Below are positions 41,114-47,054 of a stretch of 47,054 bases of DNA, piece by piece. The position numbers were made by a program, and so were the translations under genes. The notes beneath the pieces were generated by a model. That model ran no database searches. It saw only the letters and a list, made by a program, of their open reading frames with translations, and was not told the origin of the DNA. The stretch is taken from the NCBI GenBank assembly GCA_016296655.1, contig JAEDIW010000018.1, positions 1 through 47,054 on the forward strand, given 5' to 3'. The DNA is from Treponema sp. GTDB lineage: Bacteria > Spirochaetota > Spirochaetia > Treponematales > Treponemataceae. The number at the start of each line of letters is the position of its first letter. Position 1 is the stretch's first letter.

Positions 41114-41337
41114 TATGTATATTCGCAGATTATCTGTTCGGCTTTTTCTTTCATAAAAGGAAGGAGGCTGCTTGTAAGATATTCGCTGCCGATTTTTTTT
41201 GTAACCTGATATCTGGCACAATTTTGTTTACAGCCTTGACAGAAAGAAATCCTTATGGAAGCTGCCAATCCTGAATTTAGAAACATTGAGTTGTGAAAGA
41301 GTCCGCATTGTTCAAAAAATTCACATCTTTCCTGCAT
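41110..41337 (-). CDS. Small cysteine-rich protein
   Basis: 75 residues with two Cys clusters, CEFFEQC near the N-terminus and FCQGCKQNC in the middle, suggesting zinc or iron-sulfur binding. No named family recognised. ATG at 41337 is chosen because AGAGG lies 6 nt upstream; the frame is open 22 codons further without a ribosome binding site. The TAA is contributed by the 93-bp element. Isolated between the acyl-CoA synthetase and trk genes. Confidence 0.65.
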   Translation of the reverse strand: MQERCEFFEQCGLFHNSMFLNSGLAASIRISFCQGCKQNCARYQVTKKIGSEYLTSSLLPFMKEKAEQIICEYTY

Positions 41338-41782
41338 AAATACCTCTTTTTTAACTACCGGTGCAAACTTTATGGTTTTCAGGGAATTTGAATTCCCCTG
41401 CATTTAAACTATATAGTAAAATTCCAAAAAGTCCAGTAAATTTTTCTAATTTCTCCACTTTTTTGCAATTTTTACGTAGGAATTTCTGCAAAGTTTGGCA
41501 GACTTGAGAAAAATTTCTAAAATCTCCATGTTTTCAACTGAAAATAAGTTTATCAGGCAGCTTGTGCGGAAACCTTGGGCTTTTTAAGATTGTTTAAGAT
41601 TGTTTTTTTTGTTAATCAAATATATTATATAATTGCAGATTTTTAATTTAAAAATTGATGGACTGTCTAATTAGTTTTGTCATGCTGAAATAAATTCGCA
41701 ACGATACTATGAACTATGCTTTTGGGGCAGCTCCACAAAAAGTTATCTGGAAATAGAAACTGTTATGACATAGGAGCTGCTG
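41338..41782. other. Intergenic region upstream of trkA
   Basis: About 445 nt without a gene. AT-rich; a TATATTATATAAT stretch (41621-41633) is a probable -10 region for trkA, though the -35 is unclear. The GGGGCAG-type repeat follows at 41659-41735 and would lie in the leader. No riboswitch consensus (such as the c-di-AMP element of some Trk genes) was recognised. Confidence 0.4.
41659..41735. repeat. Dispersed GGGGCAG element, copy 3
   Basis: GGACTGTCTAATTAGTT at the left and TTTTGGGGCAGCTCC at the right, with CATGCTGAAATAAATTCGC in between. Nearly co-linear with copy 1 (1091-1168). Lies in the presumed leader of trkA-trkH. Confidence 0.7.
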
Positions 41783-43234
41783 TTGCGGACTATAATAATT
41801 GGAGCTGGCTTTACAGGAATTCAGCTGGCAAAAAGGCTCATAAATGAAAAAAATGATGTGGTTCTTATTGATAATGATGCGGATACGGCGCGGCATGCTT
41901 CAAACCGATTGGACTGCTCTGTAATTCAGGCTGACGGTAATAATCTGCAGGTTCTAGAGGATATGCAGATTGCAAAGGCGGATGCCCTGATTTGCGTTAC
42001 GGACAGTGATGAAGTTAACATGATAACCTGCTCGCTTGTTGATGCTGTTTATCCTAATCTTTTAAAAATTGCAAGAGTTCGTAATTATTCATATTACTTG
42101 AATACTTCGACTGCAAATACAAAACATGCTGATGCTTTTACTGGTTCACACAGACCTTTGTATGGAATTGATTTTATGGTGCATCCAGATGTTGAGGCAG
42201 CCAACGCAATTGTTGAGGCTGTGAAAAATGGTGCTGTAAGTGATGTCTTGACTTTTGATAATTCAGATTTTGAGCTGATAAGGCTGACTGTTGGTGAAAA
42301 TAGTCCTGTAGTTGGGCAGAAACTTCAGAATATCAGAAGCCTTACAGACAAAACATTTCTTATTGCATACATTGAATCAGAAGGAAAAGCTTCTTTGCCC
42401 AGTGGTTCAACGGTTCTGCATAAAGGTGACAGCATAGGGCTGTTGACAAAGCGTGAAAATGTGAATGCTTTGTTTGAACTTTTTGGCTTTAACGTGCAGG
42501 AAATTAAAAAGGTTGCCCTTGCAGGTGCAGGCAGAATCGGTCAGCTTATTGCGGAGCAGATTATTCAAAAGAAAAAAAATCCCATAAATTTGTTCCTTTC
42601 AAAAATTCTGTCTGCAAAAAATGCTGAATTTTCTGTTCAGAATCTGCTTATAGTGGATTCTGATGAAGTTTTATGCAAATCAGTTGCACAGCGTTTTCCA
42701 GATGCAAATGTTTTTTGTGCAGATGCAATGGATGAAGGTTTTATTCAGGAAGAAAATATTCAGCAATATGATCTGGTGATATGCGCAACTGGCAGTTATG
42801 AAAAAAATATGGTTCTTGCAGCTTATTTAAAATCTATTGGAGTAAGGCGGACTGTAAGTCTTGTTTCAAGTTCAGCTTATGCTTCGATTGCAAGAAAACT
42901 GGGGGTAAATGTTCCAGTCCCTTTAAGGGATTCCATTGTAGACAGTATTATGAGCCATTTGCGCGGAAAAACAGTAAAGGAAATTCATTCTATTACAAAT
43001 GGCGAGCATGAAGTTGTTGAGTATGTGCTTTCACCGGCTTCGTATCTTGCCGGCAAATTTATTCGGGAAATTTCTGATCCTGGTTCTTTTTTAATTCTGT
43101 TAATACAAAAAAACGGTTCAAATGAATATCAGATTCCTGCAGGAAATACAATGCTGTCGGCTGGAGATCATCTTATTCTTGTTACTTTAGCAAAAGAAAC
43201 CAAGCGGGTTCTGGATGTTTTCAATGGAGAATAG
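41783..43234 (+). CDS. trkA: Trk potassium uptake regulatory subunit TrkA
   Basis: 483 residues, two tandem RCK modules. NAD(H)-binding Rossmann motifs TIIIGAGFTGIQLAKRL (residues 3-19) and KVALAGAGRIGQLIAEQII (about 240), each followed by a TrkA_C domain. Cytosolic gate of the TrkH potassium channel. The start is TTG, set by TAGGAG 7 nt upstream and by the Rossmann strand starting at once. It is followed after 3 nt by trkH. Confidence 0.92.
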   Translation: MRTIIIGAGFTGIQLAKRLINEKNDVVLIDNDADTARHASNRLDCSVIQADGNNLQVLEDMQIAKADALICVTDSDEVNMITCSLVDAVYPNLLKIARVRNYSYYLNTSTANTKHADAFTGSHRPLYGIDFMVHPDVEAANAIVEAVKNGAVSDVLTFDNSDFELIRLTVGENSPVVGQKLQNIRSLTDKTFLIAYIESEGKASLPSGSTVLHKGDSIGLLTKRENVNALFELFGFNVQEIKKVALAGAGRIGQLIAEQIIQKKKNPINLFLSKILSAKNAEFSVQNLLIVDSDEVLCKSVAQRFPDANVFCADAMDEGFIQEENIQQYDLVICATGSYEKNMVLAAYLKSIGVRRTVSLVSSSAYASIARKLGVNVPVPLRDSIVDSIMSHLRGKTVKEIHSITNGEHEVVEYVLSPASYLAGKFIREISDPGSFLILLIQKNGSNEYQIPAGNTMLSAGDHLILVTLAKETKRVLDVFNGE

Positions 43235-43237
43235 AAT

Positions 43238-44683
43238 ATGAATTTCTGGCCAGTTTTTAGGATTATCTGCATTCTGCTGGGCTTTGTCGGGATAACTTTT
43301 ATAATGCCTGTTGGTGTTGCCCTTTATTTTGCGGAATATGATATTGTGCCTGTGTTCGCAATTCCAATGATTACTGTGTTTTTTTTGGGATTGCTCTGTG
43401 TTTTGTCTGGCAAAAATAAAAACTGGCGAATTTCTGTGCGCGGTGCATTTGTTGTGGCTGCACTTTCATGGATTTCTGCAAGTTTTTTGGGTGCTGTTCC
43501 GTTGTATTTCAGCGGTTATGTTCCAAGTTTTACGGATGCCTTGTTTGAGAGCGTAAGCGCCTTCACAACTACAGGGGCTACGATTTTAAACGATATTGAA
43601 GCTTTGCCGAAGAGTTTGAATTTCTGGCGATGCCTTATGCATTGGCTTGGCGGAATGGGAATCGTTGCCCTTACGGTTGCACTTCTTCCCCTGTTGGGAA
43701 TAGGAGGCTTTCAGCTTATAAAGGCTGAAACAACTGGTCCTGAAAAAAGCAAGGTTACTCCAAAAATTACGACTACGGCAAAAATTTTATGGGTGATTTA
43801 CGTTGCCCTTACAATTTTACAGACTGTACTGCTTTTGTTTTCGGGGCTTGGATTTATTGATTCTGTTGCAGTTACTTTTGCCACTCTTGGAACTGGAGGT
43901 TTTGCCCTAAAGAATGCAAGTATCGGCGGCTATAATTCTGCTGTTGTCGACTGGATTTGCACGCTTTTTATGCTTTTGGCTGGCATAAATTTTTCATTGT
44001 TTTTTTATGCAGTTACTGGAAAAATGCAGGAAATCTACAGAAATACAGAACTTAAGGTGTATCTGCTTATAATTGCGTTTTTTTCTGTAGCAACGGCGTT
44101 TTTTGTGCTTCCAAGGTATGGGGCTTTTTTGAATGCACTGCGCTATGCGGCTTTTCATGTTGTTTCTATTATTACTACTACAGGATTTGCAACTGATGAC
44201 TATCTTTTATGGTCAGAGCCAGCGCAGTTTATGCTTTTTCTGCTGTTTTTTACAGGGGCTTGTTCAGGTTCAACTGGAGGCGGCATAAAAATTATCCGTT
44301 GGGTAATTCTTGCAAAGCAGGGGTCGAACGAAATCAGCAAAATGCTGCATCCCCATGGAATTTTTTCGATTCAGTTAAACGGAAAAATCGGACGAAAAGA
44401 TGTTGTGTTCAGTGTGGCTGCATTTTTGTATTTTTATTTTTTTCTGCTTTTTGTTACGACTTTTTTAGGAACTCTGGCTCATCTAGATTTGTTTACGGCT
44501 TTGACAGGAGCTCTTTCTACGTTGGGCAATATAGGACCTGCTTTTGGAAAGCTTGGACCTGCCTGCAATTATAGTTTTTTGCCTGATTTTTTAAAATGGT
44601 GGTATTCTTTTGTAATGCTTGCCGGACGTCTGGAACTTTATACAATGATTATTTATTTTACCCGCTCTTACTGGAAAAAATAG
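43238..44683 (+). CDS. trkH: Trk potassium uptake membrane subunit TrkH
   Basis: 481 residues with about ten membrane spans. Four selectivity-filter pore loops are visible: AFTTTGATIL, ATLGTGGFAL, ITTTGFATDDY and STLGNIGPAFG. Imports potassium together with TrkA. TGGAGA lies 6-8 nt before the ATG. The stop is followed by a CAGAAA/TTTCTG hairpin. Confidence 0.93.
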   Translation: MNFWPVFRIICILLGFVGITFIMPVGVALYFAEYDIVPVFAIPMITVFFLGLLCVLSGKNKNWRISVRGAFVVAALSWISASFLGAVPLYFSGYVPSFTDALFESVSAFTTTGATILNDIEALPKSLNFWRCLMHWLGGMGIVALTVALLPLLGIGGFQLIKAETTGPEKSKVTPKITTTAKILWVIYVALTILQTVLLLFSGLGFIDSVAVTFATLGTGGFALKNASIGGYNSAVVDWICTLFMLLAGINFSLFFYAVTGKMQEIYRNTELKVYLLIIAFFSVATAFFVLPRYGAFLNALRYAAFHVVSIITTTGFATDDYLLWSEPAQFMLFLLFFTGACSGSTGGGIKIIRWVILAKQGSNEISKMLHPHGIFSIQLNGKIGRKDVVFSVAAFLYFYFFLLFVTTFLGTLAHLDLFTALTGALSTLGNIGPAFGKLGPACNYSFLPDFLKWWYSFVMLAGRLELYTMIIYFTRSYWKK

Positions 44684-44684
44684 C

Positions 44685-44702
44685 AGAAACTTGATTTTCT
44701 GT
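44685..44702 (+). terminator. Possible trkH terminator
   Basis: CAGAAA and TTTCTG form a 6-bp stem with a 6-nt loop just after the trkH stop. The U-run is short, so termination may be inefficient. Confidence 0.4.
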
Positions 44703-44766
44703 CTTGTAAGGTGAAAGTTGCAAAGAAAGTTTGATTTTTGCTGCGTTAAGGCAATGTGGAAAATCT

Positions 44767-44807
44767 GTTATGACGACAGGCCACTGGTCTGCTTTTGGAG
44801 GAAAAAT
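44767..44807 (+). repeat. Cassette-type leader, copy 1
   Basis: GTTATG, then a small hairpin CAGGCC-ACT-GGTCTG, then GCTTTTGGAG ending in the ribosome binding site of the lipoprotein gene. The leader at 45387-45428 has the same order GTTATG, hairpin around CACTGG, GCTTTTGGAG, with a different stem sequence. Confidence 0.55.
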
Positions 44808-45308
44808 ATGGAGTTAAAAAAATATAGGATTATAATACTATTGTTACCCTTTCTTGTGATTTCGTGTAGAAGTACAAGAAATCTTGTATTAAATATTCCG
44901 CCTGATTATCCGGCAACACCTTTTTTAGAAGATATTAAAATTAATAAGAAATCTCTTTCCGAAAAAAATATTGGTAAATCGGGTTTTATCTCCTTTTATT
45001 GCAAAAATATAATAACTGAAGAATTTATAGAAATCGGTTATTTTGATGATACTGAATACATGTATGGCTTTATTTTACAAGATGGGAAAAACTCAGGAGA
45101 AATAACTTTTTTTGATATGGATTCATGGAATCTTCATTGGTTTTGGGGATCCGAAAATCAATATTACATTCATTTGAGTTTGATAGATAGTCTTGTTCGC
45201 TATTATGATCTTTCTATTAGTACCGAAAAAGCTCAAAAAGTTTTCTCTATCGAAAAATATAGAGAAAATCAAAAATGGCATAAATTAAAGAAAAAGGAGA
45301 TTTTTTAA
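44808..45308 (+). CDS. Hypothetical lipoprotein
   Basis: 166 residues. Lipobox LVISC at about residue 20 after a hydrophobic stretch. The mature part, rich in Asn/Lys/Ile/Tyr, has no recognised domain. ATG chosen by GGAGG 6 nt upstream. More AT-rich than the genes before 44.7 kb, as are the genes that follow, suggesting acquisition. Its leader resembles that of the next gene. Confidence 0.7.
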   Translation: MELKKYRIIILLLPFLVISCRSTRNLVLNIPPDYPATPFLEDIKINKKSLSEKNIGKSGFISFYCKNIITEEFIEIGYFDDTEYMYGFILQDGKNSGEITFFDMDSWNLHWFWGSENQYYIHLSLIDSLVRYYDLSISTEKAQKVFSIEKYRENQKWHKLKKKEIF

Positions 45309-45315
45309 ACGCAAA

Positions 45316-45351
45316 GTTGTATTAGCAGCCGAAAATGGAATGTGATACAAC
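45316..45351. repeat. Inverted repeat after the lipoprotein gene
   Basis: GTTGTAT (45316-45322) and ATACAAC (45345-45351) are exact inverse complements 22 nt apart, 8 nt after the stop codon. May be part of a recombination site or a weak terminator; no U-run follows. Confidence 0.45.
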
Positions 45352-45373
45352 TGAATAAATATGATATAAATAT

Positions 45374-45428
45374 CACATAACAAGAAGTTATGTAGACGCC
45401 CGCACTGGGGCGCTTTTGGAGAAAAATA
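45374..45428 (+). repeat. Cassette-type junction and leader, copy 2
   Basis: CACATAACA opens an inverted repeat, ACATAAC/GTTATGT with a 5-nt centre (45375-45393), followed by a CGCCC/GGGCG hairpin and GCTTTTGGAG, the ribosome binding site of the next gene. The same CACATAACA recurs right after the toxin stop codon at 47046-47054. Arms of this kind resemble the complementary core boxes of integron attC sites, but the usual attC length between them is lacking. Confidence 0.5.
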
Positions 45429-45431
45429 TCA

Positions 45432-46436
45432 TTGAAAAAATATATCTTTACAATATTAATACTTCTCATTTTTTTTACGAATGCTTTCTGTCAAGTTTCT
45501 GACAAAGATGGGATAAATAATATGACAGAAGAAGATGCAACAAAAATAATTATAGAATCTAATGAAATACAGACTAGATATGATTATGATTTCCATACTC
45601 TTGTTCAAGTTGTTCCGTATAGATGTATAACCCCATTTAATAATTGTTGGTTAGCAATATTTGATTGGAAAAACTCAAAAACAGACTTTGATTATTGCTT
45701 TGAATGTTACTTAATACAAAATGAAACTGTTTTTAAACATTTTGACTTTCTTCCAGATTCAAATGATTCTGATAATATCAATTTAGCTAAATTTGTAAAT
45801 TTACAATATAATAATGGAATAATTTTAAATCAAATTGAAAAATTCCGTCTGTTAAAAACAGATTCTTTCTTGTATGATTTTAATCATGATGGTATTGATG
45901 AACTTCTTTCTTTTTCTACAGATGGCATTGTAAATTATATACATATTTTTACTCCAGATCTTTCAGATTTTTCATTTTGTTGGATTCTGAAATTTAGTTA
46001 TGCCGATAAAACTTGTATAGAATTTATAAATTACAAGCAAAGGCAGGGTGTTAAAATTCTTGATAGTTATAACGTATGGCATTTGTATAGATATGATTAT
46101 ATTCAAAAACAATACATCCAAGATAAAACAGCATCAAGCGAGGAACTTGAAAAAATCCACGGAAGCCCGGATTTCTTTGCAGAAGCCGGAATAGATTACA
46201 CAAAGCTTGAGCGGCCTCTTTTACCGGCAGATTTGGAAGGCTTTTCTAAAGCTGCATTAAGAATCTGGCGCAATGCAATTTATGCACGCCATGGCCGTAT
46301 CTTCAAGAGTGAAGATTTGCAGGCTTTATTCAATGAATATGCATGGTACACACCAGATGAAAATTATTCTGATGACAAACTGACCGATACAGACCGGGCA
46401 AATATCAAACTGATTCAGGAATTTGAAGAAAAATAA
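45432..46436 (+). CDS. Secreted YARHG-domain protein
   Basis: 334 residues. Signal sequence MKKYIFTILILLIFFTNAFC, perhaps lipidated at Cys 20 although the lipobox is poor. The middle is AT-biased and unrecognised, apart from DFNHDGIDELLSFS, an FG-GAP-like acidic turn. The C-terminus is a YARHG domain (LRIWRNAIYARHGRIFKSEDL followed by WYTPDENYSDDKLTDTDRANI), an extracellular module of unknown function. Start is TTG; GGAG lies about 12 nt upstream. The C-terminal 90 residues are less AT-rich than the rest, hinting at domain joining. Confidence 0.8.
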   Translation: MKKYIFTILILLIFFTNAFCQVSDKDGINNMTEEDATKIIIESNEIQTRYDYDFHTLVQVVPYRCITPFNNCWLAIFDWKNSKTDFDYCFECYLIQNETVFKHFDFLPDSNDSDNINLAKFVNLQYNNGIILNQIEKFRLLKTDSFLYDFNHDGIDELLSFSTDGIVNYIHIFTPDLSDFSFCWILKFSYADKTCIEFINYKQRQGVKILDSYNVWHLYRYDYIQKQYIQDKTASSEELEKIHGSPDFFAEAGIDYTKLERPLLPADLEGFSKAALRIWRNAIYARHGRIFKSEDLQALFNEYAWYTPDENYSDDKLTDTDRANIKLIQEFEEK

Positions 46437-46509
46437 TTCAATACTTTTTTATAATAAATATGCACAGTTTTACAAAAAATATGATATACTTGTTAAAAGA
46501 GGGATAGCT

Positions 46510-46707
46510 ATGTCAGATTCCGCATTTGCAGATTTTACAGAACAGGTACTTTCTCTTTCTTATGAACAGACAATAATTCTCATGGGCAAAATGCTTGAAT
46601 CATTGAAGAATAAACGCAACGAAGAAAATTACGCAGAAATGGAAAATGACATTGCCCGAAGCTCAATGAATGCCATGTGGGAGGAACTGAAAAATGACAC
46701 ATGGTGA
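46510..46707 (+). CDS. Putative antitoxin of a MazEF-like pair
   Basis: 65 residues, mostly helical and acidic (SYEQTIILMGKMLESLKNKRN and ENYAEMENDIARSSMNAMWEELKND). Role inferred from position: it overlaps the MazF/PemK-like gene by 14 nt, the usual antitoxin-toxin arrangement. A DNA-binding domain is not obvious. ATG chosen by AGAGGGA 6 nt upstream; the frame is open further 5' through AT-rich spacer. Confidence 0.65.
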   Translation: MSDSAFADFTEQVLSLSYEQTIILMGKMLESLKNKRNEENYAEMENDIARSSMNAMWEELKNDTW

Positions 46708-47045
46708 AATATGGCTCATAGACTTTCGACTTTGGTATTCCTGTTGGAAGCCTCCCTTCAAAAATCCGGCCAGCAGTTGTGATGCAGAATGATTTGCTTG
46801 GCATAAAAGATTTGAATACAGCTGTCGCCATTCCTTTCACATCAAATTTGGTTCCATCAGAGTACGAGCCGAATATTCTCTTTAAAAGAGAAGAAACAGG
46901 ACTTTCAAAAGATTCTGTGGCTGTAATTCATCTTATTGGAGCCGTGAATAAATTTTCATTTGAAAGAAAAGTTTCAAAATTATCAGAAGAAAACTATCAA
47001 AAGCTAGTTGATGCGGTCATAAAATTGATTTCAGACAGGAAATAG
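46694..47045 (+). pseudogene. MazF/PemK-like toxin gene disrupted by a frameshift
   Basis: Reads MTHGEIWLIDF in one frame (46694-46726) and GIPVGSLPSKIRPAVVMQND onward to ISDRK in the +1 frame (from 46734). Together they give a typical PemK/MazF endoribonuclease of about 114 residues. The two parts are separated by an imperfect 7-bp tandem duplication, GACTTTC GACTTTG (46721-46734). Removing 7 nt restores one uninterrupted frame, so this looks like a recent inactivating or phase-switching change. The unshifted product would be 32 residues. A CTT TGG sequence at the junction could allow +1 slippage, which is speculative. Confidence 0.82.
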
Positions 47046-47054
47046 CACATAACA
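47046..47054. repeat. Partial cassette-type junction at the window edge
   Basis: CACATAACA directly follows the toxin stop codon and is cut by the window end. It is identical to 45374-45382, where it starts the junction before the YARHG gene. Confidence 0.4.

Noticed and set aside
41404..41782. c-di-AMP (ydaO-type) riboswitch ahead of trkA
   Set aside because: No conserved ydaO sequence blocks could be found in the leader; the region is AT-rich and contains a dispersed repeat instead.
46779..47045. Independent 88-residue protein starting at 46779
   Set aside because: It is the C-terminal part of the MazF-like toxin; the frame continues upstream to the antitoxin overlap once 7 nt are removed.

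Overview
The window looks like a chromosome segment from a host-associated, pectin-using spirochaete, most likely a Treponema. This rests on gene content rather than a marker gene. Coding sequence is AT-rich and A-runs abound. The set includes a PtsN-type EIIA, a Rex regulator, an HD-GYP/PilZ pair, a split ThrE exporter, loosely lipobox-bearing lipoproteins, a pectate lyase and uronate-catabolic enzymes. No rRNA, tRNA, CRISPR array, transposase or prophage gene was seen.

Layout: 0-3.5 kb is a polar (glutamate-type) amino acid ABC transporter. 3.5-6.1 kb holds a class-I amidotransferase, a flavodoxin-fold reductase and the two-gene ThrE-like exporter. 6.2-11.4 kb (all minus) carries a secreted pectate lyase, an FMN alpha-hydroxy-acid oxidase, a fused AroDE, a small membrane protein and a Nudix hydrolase. 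11.7-17.2 kb (plus) has a PTS EIIA, an unknown protein, a membrane-anchored lytic transglycosylase and rex-serC-serA behind two Rex-type operators. 17.3-22.2 kb has a rhomboid protease and an N-degron proteolysis cluster (clpS-clpA-aat) followed by an ACT-domain protein. 22.2-31.6 kb contains dgt, a nitroreductase, an HD-GYP response regulator, a PilZ protein, an RlmM-like methyltransferase, adenosine deaminase, oligoendopeptidase F and a small GNAT/UDG-like cluster. 31.8-34.3 kb has a ferredoxin/NapH-like pair and an OmpA-family protein. 34.4-38 kb has uxaB-uxaA (tagaturonate reductase and altronate dehydratase) behind GTATAC-type operators; with the pectate lyase these support galacturonate use, although the rest of the pathway lies outside. 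38.2-44.7 kb has a lipoprotein, an acyl-CoA synthetase, a Cys-rich small protein and TrkA-TrkH. The last 2.4 kb is a more AT-rich accessory stretch: a lipoprotein, a YARHG-domain protein and a MazEF-like toxin-antitoxin pair, with a recurring leader and junction motif. The toxin gene is frameshifted by an imperfect 7-bp tandem duplication.

The most notable signals lie between the genes. (1) At least four unrelated genes (ptsN-like, clpS, PilZ, pepF) lack a Shine-Dalgarno sequence and have a promoter with exactly a 17-bp spacer and exactly 6 nt from the -10 box to the ATG, which predicts leaderless mRNAs. (2) Several dispersed short repeats are present: a three-copy 78-99 bp element with inverted ends, a two-copy 93-bp element that supplies the stop codon of two unrelated genes, a two-copy nested hairpin, and four GC-rich mosaic islands. 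(3) The 3' end resembles a gene-cassette array. All coordinates and motif counts were read by eye; no database search was run.
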